Source: JAWLDA01 sp041686855
GTDB lineage: Bacteria > Bacillota > Limnochordia > DTU080 > RSA5
Length of the DNA stretch: 64,000 nucleotides
Direction: 5' to 3'
Assembly: GCA_041686855.1 (NCBI GenBank)
Contig: JAWLDA010000006.1
Coordinates: 219,429 to 283,428 of the forward strand
This document shows positions 16,576 through 25,245 of this stretch, piece by piece. Position 1 is the stretch's first letter. Every line of letters starts with the position of its first letter. A program made the position numbers and the translations under genes. The notes beneath the pieces were generated by a model. The model was not told where the DNA came from, did no database searches, and worked only from the letters and a program-made list of their open reading frames with translations.

Positions 16576-17085
16576 ATGAAAACGGAGAGGGCAGACGTTG
16601 AAGAAAATCAGACCTTGATTGAGCAGGCGCAGGCGGCGTACCGCAAGGCAGCAGAGCAAGAGCGGGAGATAAAGGGGCGGTTGTGCGAGACGTTCGCTGA
16701 GCTGGACGCTAAAGCCTCGAAGATTAAGGCCGTACAGAGAGAGATCCTCACGAGTGACTTCGATAAAGCGGTCGTATCCCAAGCGGATGTTGAATGGCTT
16801 GAGCGCGAGCACAAGGTTTTGACTCAGCACCGTATTGCACGAGAAAAGGAACTGAAAGAGGCCGAAGCCAAGACACGGGCGGCAAAGGCTGAGATTGAAC
16901 GGCTGCGCCATCGGGCGTACAATCTGCGGACAATTATTATTCCGAAGCAGAGTGGCGTCGTGGAGGCGAAGGAACGGGACGTATGTGAGGCTGAGAGGGC
17001 GCTCTCGAATTTTCGGATGGCGCTTGCCGAGTCTCGTCGTGTGACCGAGGATCTGGAGGGCGAACTACGTATGATTGGTGATTAA
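16576..17085 (+). CDS. Coiled-coil protein of unknown function
   Basis: The product of about 169 residues is almost wholly charged and helical, with long Glu/Lys/Arg/Ala heptad-like runs (IEQAQAAYRKAAEQEREIKG, KELKEAEAKTRAAKAEIERL). No catalytic motif, signal or membrane segment is visible. ATG 16576 sits 11 bases after ATGGAGG, and TTG 16573, ATG 16558 or ATG 16549 are alternatives, so the start is uncertain. It lies between the cysteine-rich protein and the short recombinase in the mobile element. Its composition differs from the housekeeping genes, consistent with acquired DNA. Confidence 0.6.
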   Translation: MKTERADVEENQTLIEQAQAAYRKAAEQEREIKGRLCETFAELDAKASKIKAVQREILTSDFDKAVVSQADVEWLEREHKVLTQHRIAREKELKEAEAKTRAAKAEIERLRHRAYNLRTIIIPKQSGVVEAKERDVCEAERALSNFRMALAESRRVTEDLEGELRMIGD

Positions 17086-17329
17086 CTTGGTGGGACGGCG
17101 CTTGGGATCGTGGAAAGGGATCGCGTTATGCACCTTAATCCGCCCTTCGCAGGGTCGGTCCATTTGATTCCGTACTCCCCTATCGAAGTGCCTGCTAAAG
17201 ATGGTGATTATGACAATATAGTTCCGTTTTCGTGTTAAGGGGAAGGGGATCGCTACGGTCGGGCAGAAATCCGCAAATAGAGTTCCGAGAATATGCAGAA
17301 GCGGAACAATAGCATTTGGAGTGATATTG

Positions 17330-17920
17330 ATGGCTAAGACCCGACGAAAGAAACTGCCGAAGACCTTAACCACTGAAGAGCGCCTTGCGTTGCTGGCCGC
17401 ACCGAACGCGAAGTGCCCAACCGGCCTTCGAAATCTCTGCATGTTGCACCTCATGGCAAACTGCGGTTTGAGAGTCGCCGAGGTGATTGGATTAAAGGTG
17501 CACCAAATCGACTGGCAGAGTGGCAGGATTATGGTGCACGGCAAAGGGGCAAAGGACCGGGTCGTCTGGATGAACGAGGGGACATTGGAGTTGATTCGCT
17601 CTTGGCGTGAAAAGCGTCCGCATCCATCTGGCGAGCTATTTACGACCATGAAGGGTGACCCGGTGAGCGATCGCTACGTGCGTTACATGGTCAAGCGGAT
17701 GGGGACGCGGGCTGGGATCGAGAAGGGTGACGACGGCGTACACCCGCATATGCTGCGCCATACGGCCGCGACAGACCTATACAGGGAGACAAAAAACATC
17801 CGGTTGGTCCAAAAATTCCTCGGCCACGCCGACCTTTCGACCACAATGGTTTACACCGAAATCGTCGACGACGAGTTGGAAGATGCGTTGCGGAATTTCA
17901 GACGGAATGAGGCGGTTTAA
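17330..17920 (+). CDS. Short tyrosine recombinase (catalytic domain only)
   Basis: The 196-residue protein contains the full catalytic set: Arg in CGLRVAEVIGL, Lys in GKGAKDR, HMLRHTAAT (HxxR), GHADLSTT and the tyrosine in VYTEIVDDEL. It lacks the N-terminal SAM-like core-binding domain found in XerC/XerD and phage integrases (usual length ~300). Similar minimal recombinases occur on elements and sometimes handle resolution or small cassettes. ATG 17330 follows TTTGGAGTG at normal distance, so the short N terminus does not look like a mis-set start. No upstream fragment of the missing domain is visible in the 244-base gap before it. Confidence 0.83.
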   Translation: MAKTRRKKLPKTLTTEERLALLAAPNAKCPTGLRNLCMLHLMANCGLRVAEVIGLKVHQIDWQSGRIMVHGKGAKDRVVWMNEGTLELIRSWREKRPHPSGELFTTMKGDPVSDRYVRYMVKRMGTRAGIEKGDDGVHPHMLRHTAATDLYRETKNIRLVQKFLGHADLSTTMVYTEIVDDELEDALRNFRRNEAV

Positions 17921-18186
17921 ACTCTGGTGACCGAGCGCCGTCTGACGGGACATTGATTTGAAGACTGACAGCGTCATTTTATCATTGAATTCCTCTGGCT
18001 GTGGTGACCTTGGGGTTTATCGCCTTTACGTTTTCGGCGGCTCCTCTACCTATCGGTCAAAGACGGGTTTCGTTAAACACGTACCAAGCGGGTGCCCCTT
18101 CCGTGAATGGTGCAAAGGAGGCTGGTATTCCCCCGGGGAAAGACGTAAAATCATCGGTGCCCGTTACGATATGGAGGGCCGGACGT

Positions 18187-18522
18187 TTGAAAGCGAAGTT
18201 GTTATGGGTTCTCATTGCAATCGTGTTGGGCATTACCGGGTTATCTGTCGTAGATGATCCGGTGTTGCTCGATCTCCCTGAGCGGATATTGCCCCTTGAT
18301 AGCCTGGATCAGATTGACGAAATACGGGCGAGGGTAGATAGCAGCAGCTATGAATCCGCCCATCAGGCCAGGATGATTGCTTCTTTTTTCTACGGGCCTG
18401 AGATTCCCCTTACGGAGTGGGTTCTGCGAACCGATCGAGTACCTTCGAACACCGGCTGGCGAATGACCTTCCTCATCAGCCGTTACAATAGCAAGTACAA
18501 AGACCTGGGCGCGATCCTCTAA
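18187..18522 (+). CDS. Small exported or membrane-anchored protein
   Basis: A 111-residue product starts at TTG 18187, nine bases after GGAGG. The N terminus MKAKLLWVLIAIVLGITGLSVV is a signal or anchor helix. The rest is soluble and acidic, ending SRYNSKYKDLGAIL. No family is recognised. An in-frame extension to 18001 exists but has no ribosome site and is not protein-like. It is followed closely by another small membrane ORF, suggesting a cluster of envelope-directed orphan genes in the element. Confidence 0.5.
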   Translation: MKAKLLWVLIAIVLGITGLSVVDDPVLLDLPERILPLDSLDQIDEIRARVDSSSYESAHQARMIASFFYGPEIPLTEWVLRTDRVPSNTGWRMTFLISRYNSKYKDLGAIL

Positions 18523-18585
18523 TTCATCGAGCCAGTGGGGGTACCTCTTGTTCCCCCACCGATGTCGTCAAAGGAGGCGCCATAG

Positions 18586-18744
18586 GTGCTGGAAAATATT
18601 ACTGTGGGCGCAATGTTTGTCGGATTTTTGATATTTGCGGTCTGGGCCTTGCGGGTTGGAGAAAAGCAAGCGCAAAAAGATGCCGAAGAAGCCAGAACAC
18701 AGCGTGAGGCCAGACAGGACTCTAAAGGCAACAAAAAGAATTAG
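18586..18744 (+). CDS. 52-residue single-span membrane protein
   Basis: GTG 18586 follows a perfect AAAGGAGG with 8-base spacing. The translation has a hydrophobic helix (ITVGAMFVGFLIFAVWAL) and then a highly charged tail (EKQAQKDAEEARTQREARQD) ending KKN, a type-I-like small membrane protein with a cytoplasmic helix. It is too short for many gene finders. Function is unknown; the ribosome site and clean composition argue that it is translated. Confidence 0.6.
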   Translation: MLENITVGAMFVGFLIFAVWALRVGEKQAQKDAEEARTQREARQDSKGNKKN

Positions 18745-18976
18745 GCCGATGGACACCGCCTGGAGACTCGTTCTCGTGGCGGTTTTCCTTTTCAGGTAAA
18801 CGGGGTATGCTCCGTCGGGGTGGCGCGATGAATGTCCCCATACCCCTTCCTCCATAGAAATAGATGGCACTTCAGGTCTACGTGATTTGGCGGCGAATAT
18901 ATGTTAGGATGGGCGCACAAGAAGGCGTTTCGACTCGGCAGTGCCATGGACGTCTCTTCGAACAGGGGGAAAGGCG

Positions 18977-19189
18977 ATGCCAAGGGTTTTGCTTGGATGG
19001 GGAATAGGTATAGCGGTCGCCCGTATCCTGGTCATCTACCATTACTATGTGACAGGAATTAAGCTCATTCCTGAGGCCCTCCTCGTCTTCGGGTTTATCG
19101 TGCAGACGATTCTTATTGCAATAGGCGGAGGACTCATTGGCGCGCAACGCATGAAGCGAAAGCAGAAGGTCAACCTTAGTAGGATTTGA
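18977..19189 (+). CDS. Small two-helix membrane protein
   Basis: A 70-residue product starts at ATG 18977 after CAGGGGGAAAGGCG. It has two hydrophobic stretches (RVLLGWGIGIAVARILVIYH and ALLVFGFIVQTILIAIGGGLIG) and a basic C terminus (RMKRKQK). No family is recognised. It precedes the TM2-domain gene by 9 bases and is probably co-translated with it. Confidence 0.55.
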   Translation: MPRVLLGWGIGIAVARILVIYHYYVTGIKLIPEALLVFGFIVQTILIAIGGGLIGAQRMKRKQKVNLSRI

Positions 19190-19198
19190 TGGGGCAAA

Positions 19199-19483
19199 AT
19201 GAGCGGACATCAACCTAAAGATATTCGTGTCGCATACTTGGTTTTACTTTTTCTGGGGTTGGTAGGCGGACACCACTTTTACCTCGGGAATCTGGTCCGT
19301 GGTGTCTTACACCTCCTAATTGGCATGACTGGCCTCGTCCTATTTGTGTACGGATTTGTTCCCGCGACGGGTGGTGGTGAACTGAAGCCATACGTGGCGA
19401 TTTTCGGGTTCATCACTTTGTGTGCGTCCGGGGGACTAATGGTCTGGGATGCCATCATGCTTTCCAGCAGAATACCGCGGTAA
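19199..19483 (+). CDS. TM2-domain membrane protein
   Basis: The 94-residue protein matches the TM2 family: AYLVLLFLGLVGGHHFYLGNLVRGVLHLLI, with the conserved G-x-H-x-F-Y-L-G turn between two helices. A third hydrophobic segment follows (YVAIFGFITLCASGGLMVWDAIML). TM2 proteins are common small bacterial membrane proteins of unknown function. ATG 19199 is preceded by a weak GGGG. It is last in a run of small membrane proteins and convergent with the PII-like gene, with ~110 bases between. Confidence 0.75.
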   Translation: MSGHQPKDIRVAYLVLLFLGLVGGHHFYLGNLVRGVLHLLIGMTGLVLFVYGFVPATGGGELKPYVAIFGFITLCASGGLMVWDAIMLSSRIPR

Positions 19484-19595
19484 CAACGTGCGTGGGTGAA
19501 CCGTAGATGGCCGAGGCCATGCGGCGTAAAGCCATCGAGGCACTGACCTCGGAGAATTGCTTCAAGAAATGTGATGGTCTAAGGATCCACTGCTT

Positions 19596-19940
19596 TTACT
19601 GCTGGAGAAGGTGCGCGATACCGACGACCTTTTTAAGTTCGACCACAAAGCCGATACCGTGCCCCGGCCTATCGAGGCCAACCTTCTGACGGATAGCCTC
19701 GAGGACCTCGTCTGTCTTCTCCTGGGGCGTGATGGTCAGCACAATATCTTTGGCCGGTTCGACGGGTATCCCCAAGATCTTGGCCTTCTCGTGGATTCCG
19801 ATGCCTCTTCCCAACACGCAGGTTCCACCCTCAGCTCCAGCTTCGCGTGACGCGGAAATAACGTCTTCTGCGCCACCGCGATTCACGATAGTCACGATCA
19901 AATCAAACTCCTGGCTCTGTGGATTCTTGGGATTCTCCAC
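19596..19940 (-). CDS. PII-like signalling protein
   Basis: The 114-residue protein has the ferredoxin-like PII fold pattern: FDLIVTIVNRGGAEDVISASREAGAEGGTCVLGRG at the N terminus, then PVEPAKDIVLTITPQEKTDEVLEAIRQKVGLDRPGHGIGFVVELKKVVGI. This resembles the nucleotide-binding region of PII-like proteins more than canonical GlnB/GlnK, because the uridylylated-tyrosine T-loop is not seen. GTG 19940 is chosen for GGGAGG six bases upstream. It overlaps the preceding DUF1538 gene by 38 bases, so all three minus-strand genes form one operon. The likely job is nucleotide-dependent control of the DUF1538 membrane proteins, an inference from context. Confidence 0.8.
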   Translation of the reverse strand: MENPKNPQSQEFDLIVTIVNRGGAEDVISASREAGAEGGTCVLGRGIGIHEKAKILGIPVEPAKDIVLTITPQEKTDEVLEAIRQKVGLDRPGHGIGFVVELKKVVGIAHLLQQ

Positions 19941-20670
19941 TTGAGGCCCTCCCTTTGCGAGCGTAAAACACGCCGACTGCCAGCACACATAGTATTGGCG
20001 CTAACGCAACCAATGAAACGAGACCAAAACCGTGGAGTAGTGGATCGCGGCCTGGGAACGCCGAAGCCGCCCCCAGACCAAGTGCCACGATGAAGGTGAC
20101 GGTCATTGGCCCTGTTGCAGCGCCGCCTGCATCGAACGCGATGGCGACGAAATCAGCGCGGGCGTAGCGTATTGTCAACAGAGCAATTGTATACCCCGGC
20201 ACCAGAATGGTCCACAACGGTATCCCGACAATCGTTCGCACAATCGCCAGAGCCACCGAAAGTCCGACACCAAAGGCCAAGGTCCACAAGAGTAGGCTTG
20301 TGGGTATCGCGCCTGCTGATGTTTCGTACACTTCGTCGTTCAAAAGACGAACCGCTGGTTCCGCGACGGTTGCCATAAAACCGAGCACAAACCCTATAGG
20401 GACCAACCACCACGGCGATGAGCTCGTGGTCAACGTACGGCCCAGCTCCTCGCCGACGGGGAGGAACGCGACGTGGACACCCTGCAAGAATAGGAGGAGT
20501 CCTACCGCGCCCAGTCCAAAGCCTGTGAGAAGGCGGCTAAACTCCCGCGCGCTCATGCGCAGAAAAAGCAGTTGGCAGATCACAAGAATCGCCACGAGCG
20601 GCCCGATCGCAGCGGCCACTTCGAAAAGCACATCGTCCATCCCATGAAAGAGTCCATGTATGATCTCCAT
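19903..20670 (-). CDS. DUF1538 membrane protein (second half-type)
   Basis: This 255-residue integral membrane protein has about seven hydrophobic helices. The family motif TVAEPAVRLLNDEVYE is near residue 105, and VPGYTIALLTIRYARADFVAIAFDAGGAATGPMTVTFIVALGLG is near 185. The charged EP and FDAGG..TGP turns inside membrane regions look like a transport or binding site. DUF1538 proteins often contain two such units in one chain; here two genes encode one unit each. ATG 20670 comes one base after the stop of the upstream DUF1538 gene. The transported species is unknown. Confidence 0.82.
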   Translation of the reverse strand: MEIIHGLFHGMDDVLFEVAAAIGPLVAILVICQLLFLRMSAREFSRLLTGFGLGAVGLLLFLQGVHVAFLPVGEELGRTLTTSSSPWWLVPIGFVLGFMATVAEPAVRLLNDEVYETSAGAIPTSLLLWTLAFGVGLSVALAIVRTIVGIPLWTILVPGYTIALLTIRYARADFVAIAFDAGGAATGPMTVTFIVALGLGAASAFPGRDPLLHGFGLVSLVALAPILCVLAVGVFYARKGRASSGESQESTEPGV

Positions 20671-20671
20671 A

Positions 20672-21373
20672 TTATCCGCCGCTCCCTAGCAAAAGCCCAA
20701 GCAGCAATACGGCAGCCACAGGTCCAATCGAAGCGAGAGCCACGATGCCAAAAGAGTCGCTGACACCGTCCCGCTTTCCCAGAACGGATGCCACACCGAC
20801 ATTAAAGGCCAGAATGAAAGGGACAGTAAGTGGGCCGGTCGTCACACCACCCGAGTCAAACGCGACAGCCAAGTATTCGGGCCGTGCAAGAAAGGCGAGG
20901 AGAAACAAGAGGAGGTAGCTGGGAACGAGGAACGTCACGAGGCGTGCCTGTAAGGCGGTCCTGAGGAGGCTTAAGCCGACAAAGAGAGCCACCCCTATCG
21001 CGATCGCGAGGATGAGTGAACCCGGAGGGAAAAACCCTGGTGATACCAGGTCCACCTGCCGCGCCATCACTCTCACGTCAGGCTCTGCTATCGTGATGGC
21101 AAAGCCGAGAATGACACCGAACCCAAGGAGTAGGGCAACCGACCCGAATTGTGGCATTTTACCTCCGAGTCGTTCACCGAATGGCAAAATCCCCAGGCGG
21201 GCACCAACCAAGAACAAGACCAGACCAATGATGGCCATTATACTGCCAAGCAACACGAGAGCGATGCTCGTTGCATCGGAATCGAGCAGAGTAAGTTTCA
21301 GCACCACGATCATACCCACAATGGGTGCCGTAGATTTAACGACCTCGAAAAACGACTCGCGCCAGTGTCCCAT
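20672..21373 (-). CDS. DUF1538 membrane protein (first half-type)
   Basis: The 233-residue membrane protein has helices and motifs parallel to its neighbour. TIAEPDVRVMARQVD corresponds to the neighbour's VAEP motif, and VPSYLLLFLLAFLARPEYLAVAFDSGGVTTGPLTVPFILAFNVG to its FDAGG segment. The two proteins are therefore homologous halves that probably assemble as a heterodimer or larger complex. It is the first gene of a three-gene minus-strand operon ending with the PII-like protein. No promoter was confidently seen in the 255-base gap to the divergent MscS gene. Confidence 0.82.
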   Translation of the reverse strand: MGHWRESFFEVVKSTAPIVGMIVVLKLTLLDSDATSIALVLLGSIMAIIGLVLFLVGARLGILPFGERLGGKMPQFGSVALLLGFGVILGFAITIAEPDVRVMARQVDLVSPGFFPPGSLILAIAIGVALFVGLSLLRTALQARLVTFLVPSYLLLFLLAFLARPEYLAVAFDSGGVTTGPLTVPFILAFNVGVASVLGKRDGVSDSFGIVALASIGPVAAVLLLGLLLGSGG

Positions 21374-21628
21374 GGTTCAAATATATTCTTCAGGGCGTGT
21401 TTGATCCCTTGAGGCCAGTTGGGTATCGAGAAAATGTCTAGAACTGCTCGACTTGTTGGAAAGTGAGCCGGATTCTTACCCCGGTGAAATATGGTGGGAG
21501 CACTCGGGTACTCGCGGCTGTATTGATGTGTTATAATGCGGTGGTTCGTTCTTTAACGTGGCCGAATCATGCCTTGTTTTCATTAAATGGTAAACACTTA
21601 TTCGAAAAAGACAGGAGGTGAGGTGTAT

Positions 21629-22816
21629 ATGGATTCGATTACGTCAGTGCTTGATTTCTTTGCACACCTGGGATTTGATCTCCGCCAAGGACTTTCGGCA
21701 CAGTGGTTGGGCATCACGTTGTGGCAATACCTGTTAGCCTTCATCTTGATCATACTCGCCCTTTTCGCCCGTCGGATGGCGACTCTCTTCTTAAACCGCT
21801 TCGTGCTGCCGTGGACCAGTCGATTAGGGGGTATCTATACAGGCCGGATCATCAGCGCCTTGGTGCAGCCCCTCTCCGCACTCTTAGGGTTGTTTGGCAT
21901 TTTCTTGGCGATTAAAGTGCTGACGTTCCCCCTGGACGGTGCCCCGGAGGCGGTGGTTTCGCCAGAGCTGGTGAATCAAAGCTTTCAAGTCGCGATTGCG
22001 GGTATCGTGGTCTGGGCGCTTACCCGCCTTATCGACGTACTAGGACTGTTTTTGCGTGAACGTGCGGAGGAAAACGACCTTCCGGTAGATGTTCCCGTCA
22101 TCCCCTTACTCCAAAAGTCGCTTAAGATTTTCGTGGCCGTCGTCGGCGGGCTCCTCGTCATTCAACACATGGGGTATCCCATTGCAAGCCTCCTAGGAGG
22201 TCTGGGTATCGGTGGGTTGGCCGTCGCTTTAGCGGCGCAGGACACCTTGGCCAACGTTTTTGGTTCCATTATTGTATTTACGGACAAGCCCTTTAAGGTT
22301 GGCGATTGGGTGGAGATCGGCGATGTCGAAGGGTTTGTGGAATCGATTGGTTTCCGTTCAACCCGAATCCGTACCTGGGCGAAGTCGTTGGTCACACTTC
22401 CAAATAAGACGATCGCCAATAGCCGAATAGAAAATTGGTCAGCAATGCCATTGAGGCGGGTGAGCTATACCCTGTGCGTCGCCTATGAGGCCTCTTCAGA
22501 GCAGGTGAAACAACTTGTAGATAAGATTGAACAGGCCGTGACCCACCACCCTGGAGTCGATCAGACGTTCCATTTGGTAAGCTTTAAAGGCTTTGGGGAA
22601 AGTGGACTTGAGATCATGCTCTATTACTTTACGCGTTCCACGGCGTGGACGGAGCACATGCGAGTACGTCAAGAAGTGAACCTTGAGATCATGCAGTTGT
22701 TAGACGAACTCGGTCTATCCGTGGCGGTGCCGAGTCGAAGGATTTATTTTTCTCCTTCCGGCAACGAACTGAGAATGGCCAACGTCGAGTTCAATCAGGG
22801 ACGCAAAGACGCGTAA
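21629..22816 (+). CDS. MscS-family mechanosensitive channel
   Basis: The 395-residue protein has five or so N-terminal helices. The pore-lining TM3-like segment is GYPIASLLGGLGIGGLAVALAAQDTLANVFGSIIVF, rich in Gly/Ala as in MscS. The beta domain follows (TDKPFKVGDWVEIGDVEGFVESIGFRSTRIRTWAKSLVTLPNKTIANSRIENWS), and then the alpha/beta vestibule domain. It should release osmolytes or ions on membrane tension. ATG 21629 follows AGGAGGTGAGGTGTAT and is favoured over ATG 21587. It is divergent from the DUF1538 operon and upstream of another channel-type gene. Confidence 0.9.
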   Translation: MDSITSVLDFFAHLGFDLRQGLSAQWLGITLWQYLLAFILIILALFARRMATLFLNRFVLPWTSRLGGIYTGRIISALVQPLSALLGLFGIFLAIKVLTFPLDGAPEAVVSPELVNQSFQVAIAGIVVWALTRLIDVLGLFLRERAEENDLPVDVPVIPLLQKSLKIFVAVVGGLLVIQHMGYPIASLLGGLGIGGLAVALAAQDTLANVFGSIIVFTDKPFKVGDWVEIGDVEGFVESIGFRSTRIRTWAKSLVTLPNKTIANSRIENWSAMPLRRVSYTLCVAYEASSEQVKQLVDKIEQAVTHHPGVDQTFHLVSFKGFGESGLEIMLYYFTRSTAWTEHMRVRQEVNLEIMQLLDELGLSVAVPSRRIYFSPSGNELRMANVEFNQGRKDA

Positions 22817-22965
22817 AGGGGGTGGTGTCCGGTGAGCGTGTAGAGAAGGTGGTACTAGGTCTTTGAACTACGGAGACGTGCTGTAACGTTGTGTCGGGAG
22901 AATTCGGAATTCGGCGTGCAAATTCTAGCAGTATGGGAAGTTTATAACAAAAGGAGAGTGTGTCC

Positions 22966-24504
22966 ATGGAAACATACGTCGATGTCGCCCAATCGCTTTG
23001 GAACACCGTCGTAACGCAGCTGCCATCCATTCTGTTGGCCGTCCTTGTCCTCTTCGTCGGGTGGGTGATCGCCCGCTACTTTTCCCGAGTCATTGGCCGG
23101 TTGGTCTTCAAACTTACTCATAACCCTCAGGTCCAAGAACTTGTCGAGGATCAGGGCCGTTATCGGGTCGACCAAGTTGCCGCGCGGGTTGCGTATTATG
23201 TGCTGATGGTCTTCGTCCTGGTGCAGTTCTTCGACATCCTCGGGGTAACCGCCGTAACAGGGCCTTTCCTTTCGGTGGCCAACGAATTCGCCCTGGCAGT
23301 TCCCAACTTGGTCAAGACGGTGCTTATTCTCCTTTCCGCGTGGGTATTGGCGACGCTGCTGCGCGGGATTGCTGTTCGGGCACTGGCATCTCAACCGGTG
23401 GGCCGGATTTTGGAACGGTTAGACGTCGTCGAAGGCGAGTCGGGGCGCGCTGCACTGATTAAAACGGCCGGGAACGTCGTCTATTATCTCGTGCTTGTCA
23501 TGTTCCTGCCTGCCGTCTTTGGCGCTTTACAACTGGAAGGACTACAGGGTCCGTTTGAACAGGTGGTCGCGCAAGGTCTTGGATTTCTACCGAGGCTGGT
23601 CGCCGCCTCCATCACGGTGCTTGTCGGGTACATTGCCGCCAGGATCGTGAAGGGCATTGTAACCCAGCTCTTCGCCAATGTGGGCGTGGATCAACTTCCA
23701 GGTAAGGTCGGCATGGGACAGGTCTTTCAGTCCGTTCCGCTTTCCCGCTCGCTCGGAACGATCGCTTTTGTACTGGTCTTTCTACCGATCGTGATTTCCG
23801 GTTTGGAGTCCCTGGGGGTTGAAGCGATCTCAGGACCGGCCATCAGCATGCTCACCGTGGTATTGAACATGGTGCCCAATGTGGCCGTGGCGGTATTGCT
23901 TTTCGCAGCAGGCGTGGCCCTGGCCCGTTGGGTCGGCCAATTCACGGCCTCACTCTTGGAAAACGTCAACTTGGTCGGGTTCCTCGCCAAATGGGGCCTG
24001 CTTCGAAATGAGAAAACCGAACCGACCGTATACTCGGTGGTGGGCAAAGCGGTCACCGGGATCATTGTGCTGTTGGTCCTGGTTGAGGTCTTCGAAGTGT
24101 TGCGCCTGGTGGAACTGAGCAACATCCTGGGGAGCATCCTCGCGTACTTGCCTCATGTGGTTATGGCCGTCGCTATTCTCGCGGTGGGTTATGCCGTGAG
24201 CCAGTTCACCAATCGCAGCCTACGTTCGGTGTTGGAGCAGACTCCGTACCCCGATTGGTTGAGCGGTGTCGCCCGGTACGCTGTACTGGTTCTGGCGACT
24301 ATGATGGCCTTAGAACAACTCGGTGTGGCTAGGTCGATTGTGGTGAATGCCTTTACCATTCTGCTAGGATCGTTGGGGCTGGCAGCTGCCATTGCCATTG
24401 GGCTGGGCGGTAAAGATGCGGTCCAAAGGTGGCTAGATGAAAATACATCCGCTAAGACGCAGGGCGAGCCTGGGGATGCAGAAGATGGTGACATGACGGC
24501 GTAG
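22966..24504 (+). CDS. TM-helix-repeat mechanosensitive-channel-like protein
   Basis: This 512-residue membrane protein is built from repeated amphipathic helix units of the TM_helix (PF05552-like) type. An N-terminal LPSILLAVLVLFVGWVIARYFSRVIGRLV is echoed by LVAASITVLVGYIAARIVKGIV, VPNVAVAVLLFAAGVALARWVGQF and LPHVVMAVAILAVGYAVSQFTNRSL. The end has LLGSLGLAAAIAIGLGGKDAVQRWLDE, as in CmpX/YggB-related proteins. The MscS beta domain is absent. ATG 22966 follows AAAGGAGAGTG. It probably forms a channel or scaffold responding to osmotic change together with the upstream MscS gene; function is inferred from family. Confidence 0.78.
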   Translation: METYVDVAQSLWNTVVTQLPSILLAVLVLFVGWVIARYFSRVIGRLVFKLTHNPQVQELVEDQGRYRVDQVAARVAYYVLMVFVLVQFFDILGVTAVTGPFLSVANEFALAVPNLVKTVLILLSAWVLATLLRGIAVRALASQPVGRILERLDVVEGESGRAALIKTAGNVVYYLVLVMFLPAVFGALQLEGLQGPFEQVVAQGLGFLPRLVAASITVLVGYIAARIVKGIVTQLFANVGVDQLPGKVGMGQVFQSVPLSRSLGTIAFVLVFLPIVISGLESLGVEAISGPAISMLTVVLNMVPNVAVAVLLFAAGVALARWVGQFTASLLENVNLVGFLAKWGLLRNEKTEPTVYSVVGKAVTGIIVLLVLVEVFEVLRLVELSNILGSILAYLPHVVMAVAILAVGYAVSQFTNRSLRSVLEQTPYPDWLSGVARYAVLVLATMMALEQLGVARSIVVNAFTILLGSLGLAAAIAIGLGGKDAVQRWLDENTSAKTQGEPGDAEDGDMTA

Positions 24505-24656
24505 ATTGAAGCCGAGATCTTGCCGAAGTCCTGCCGGTGAATGGGTTGAAAAGGTATGTGAAACGACGCGAAACCATAGTTCTCCAGTCCTTTGAAACGT
24601 GTACTGTATGGGGCTTTCCGTGAATCGGTGTGTCTAGCTGCGAAAGCTACGTCGCA

Positions 24657-24702
24657 ACTACGGATCAGAAAGCCAGGAGTTCGAATCTTCGCGCGCGCAC
24701 CA
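24657..24702 (+). pseudogene. 3' fragment of a tRNA-Arg(ACG)
   Basis: The segment reads as the 3' half of tRNA-Arg: anticodon loop CTACGGA (anticodon ACG), then a TCAGA strand, a T arm with TTCGAAT, a GC-rich acceptor strand and an encoded ACCA. The 5' half is missing, since no complementary GCGCGCG occurs upstream. A hairpin with T residues follows directly, like a normal tRNA terminator. This is the kind of scar left when an element recombines into a tRNA gene. The 779-base region 24505-25283 holds nothing else recognised apart from the palindrome near 25.25 kb. Confidence 0.7.
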
Positions 24703-24708
24703 CTCAAG

Positions 24709-24739
24709 ACCCGCATTGCCATTGGCTTTGCGGGTTTTG
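24709..24739 (+). terminator. Terminator after the tRNA-Arg fragment
   Basis: ACCCGCA and TGCGGGT pair over 7 bp around a 13-nt loop, followed by TTTGGGTTT. It begins seven bases after the CCA end of the tRNA-Arg fragment. Confidence 0.6.
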
Positions 24740-25245
24740 GGTTTGTATGGACTTTGCATCGTGAGGTGCCACTCCAAACAGCAAAGCAGAGAAAAGCACG
24801 TCCCGACCGGACGCCAGTGGCATCGAGGCTTTACGTGCTCGGGTTCAAGATCTTACGGACCAAAACGCCAGGGTTTTCGGTGCGAGTGGCATAATTGAAA
24901 CCTGCTTCAGAAGATGGGGGCGAAATGACTGTCGCCCGTGGCGCAACGTCCAACAGGGCATTTAACGGAAACGAAGCGGATAGTTGCGAAGGCCCACGGA
25001 GTCTTAAAGATGATGCCCCCCCGACAACCAGTGCCTCAAATGGTTCGAGCCACGGCTGATGCCCCCTTGCACCGAGAATGACGGTTTTAGGATCTCCCGT
25101 TCTTTTGAACCGAAGCTCCTGTGGAAACGCCTAAACTAAATGAAGTGAGGCAGATAACCGCCTCCCTCTCAGCATCGCTCGCGCTTGGGCCAAATATCCC
25201 TCAATAGGTAAAGGCTGATGGTAATTGTGGGTTTGATGGGCCAGG

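Noticed and set aside
19903..21373. The two DUF1538 genes as one gene split by sequencing error
   Set aside because: The first ends TAA and the second has its own ATG one base later, with separate hydrophobic starts; the halves are complete units, so two genes are more likely.
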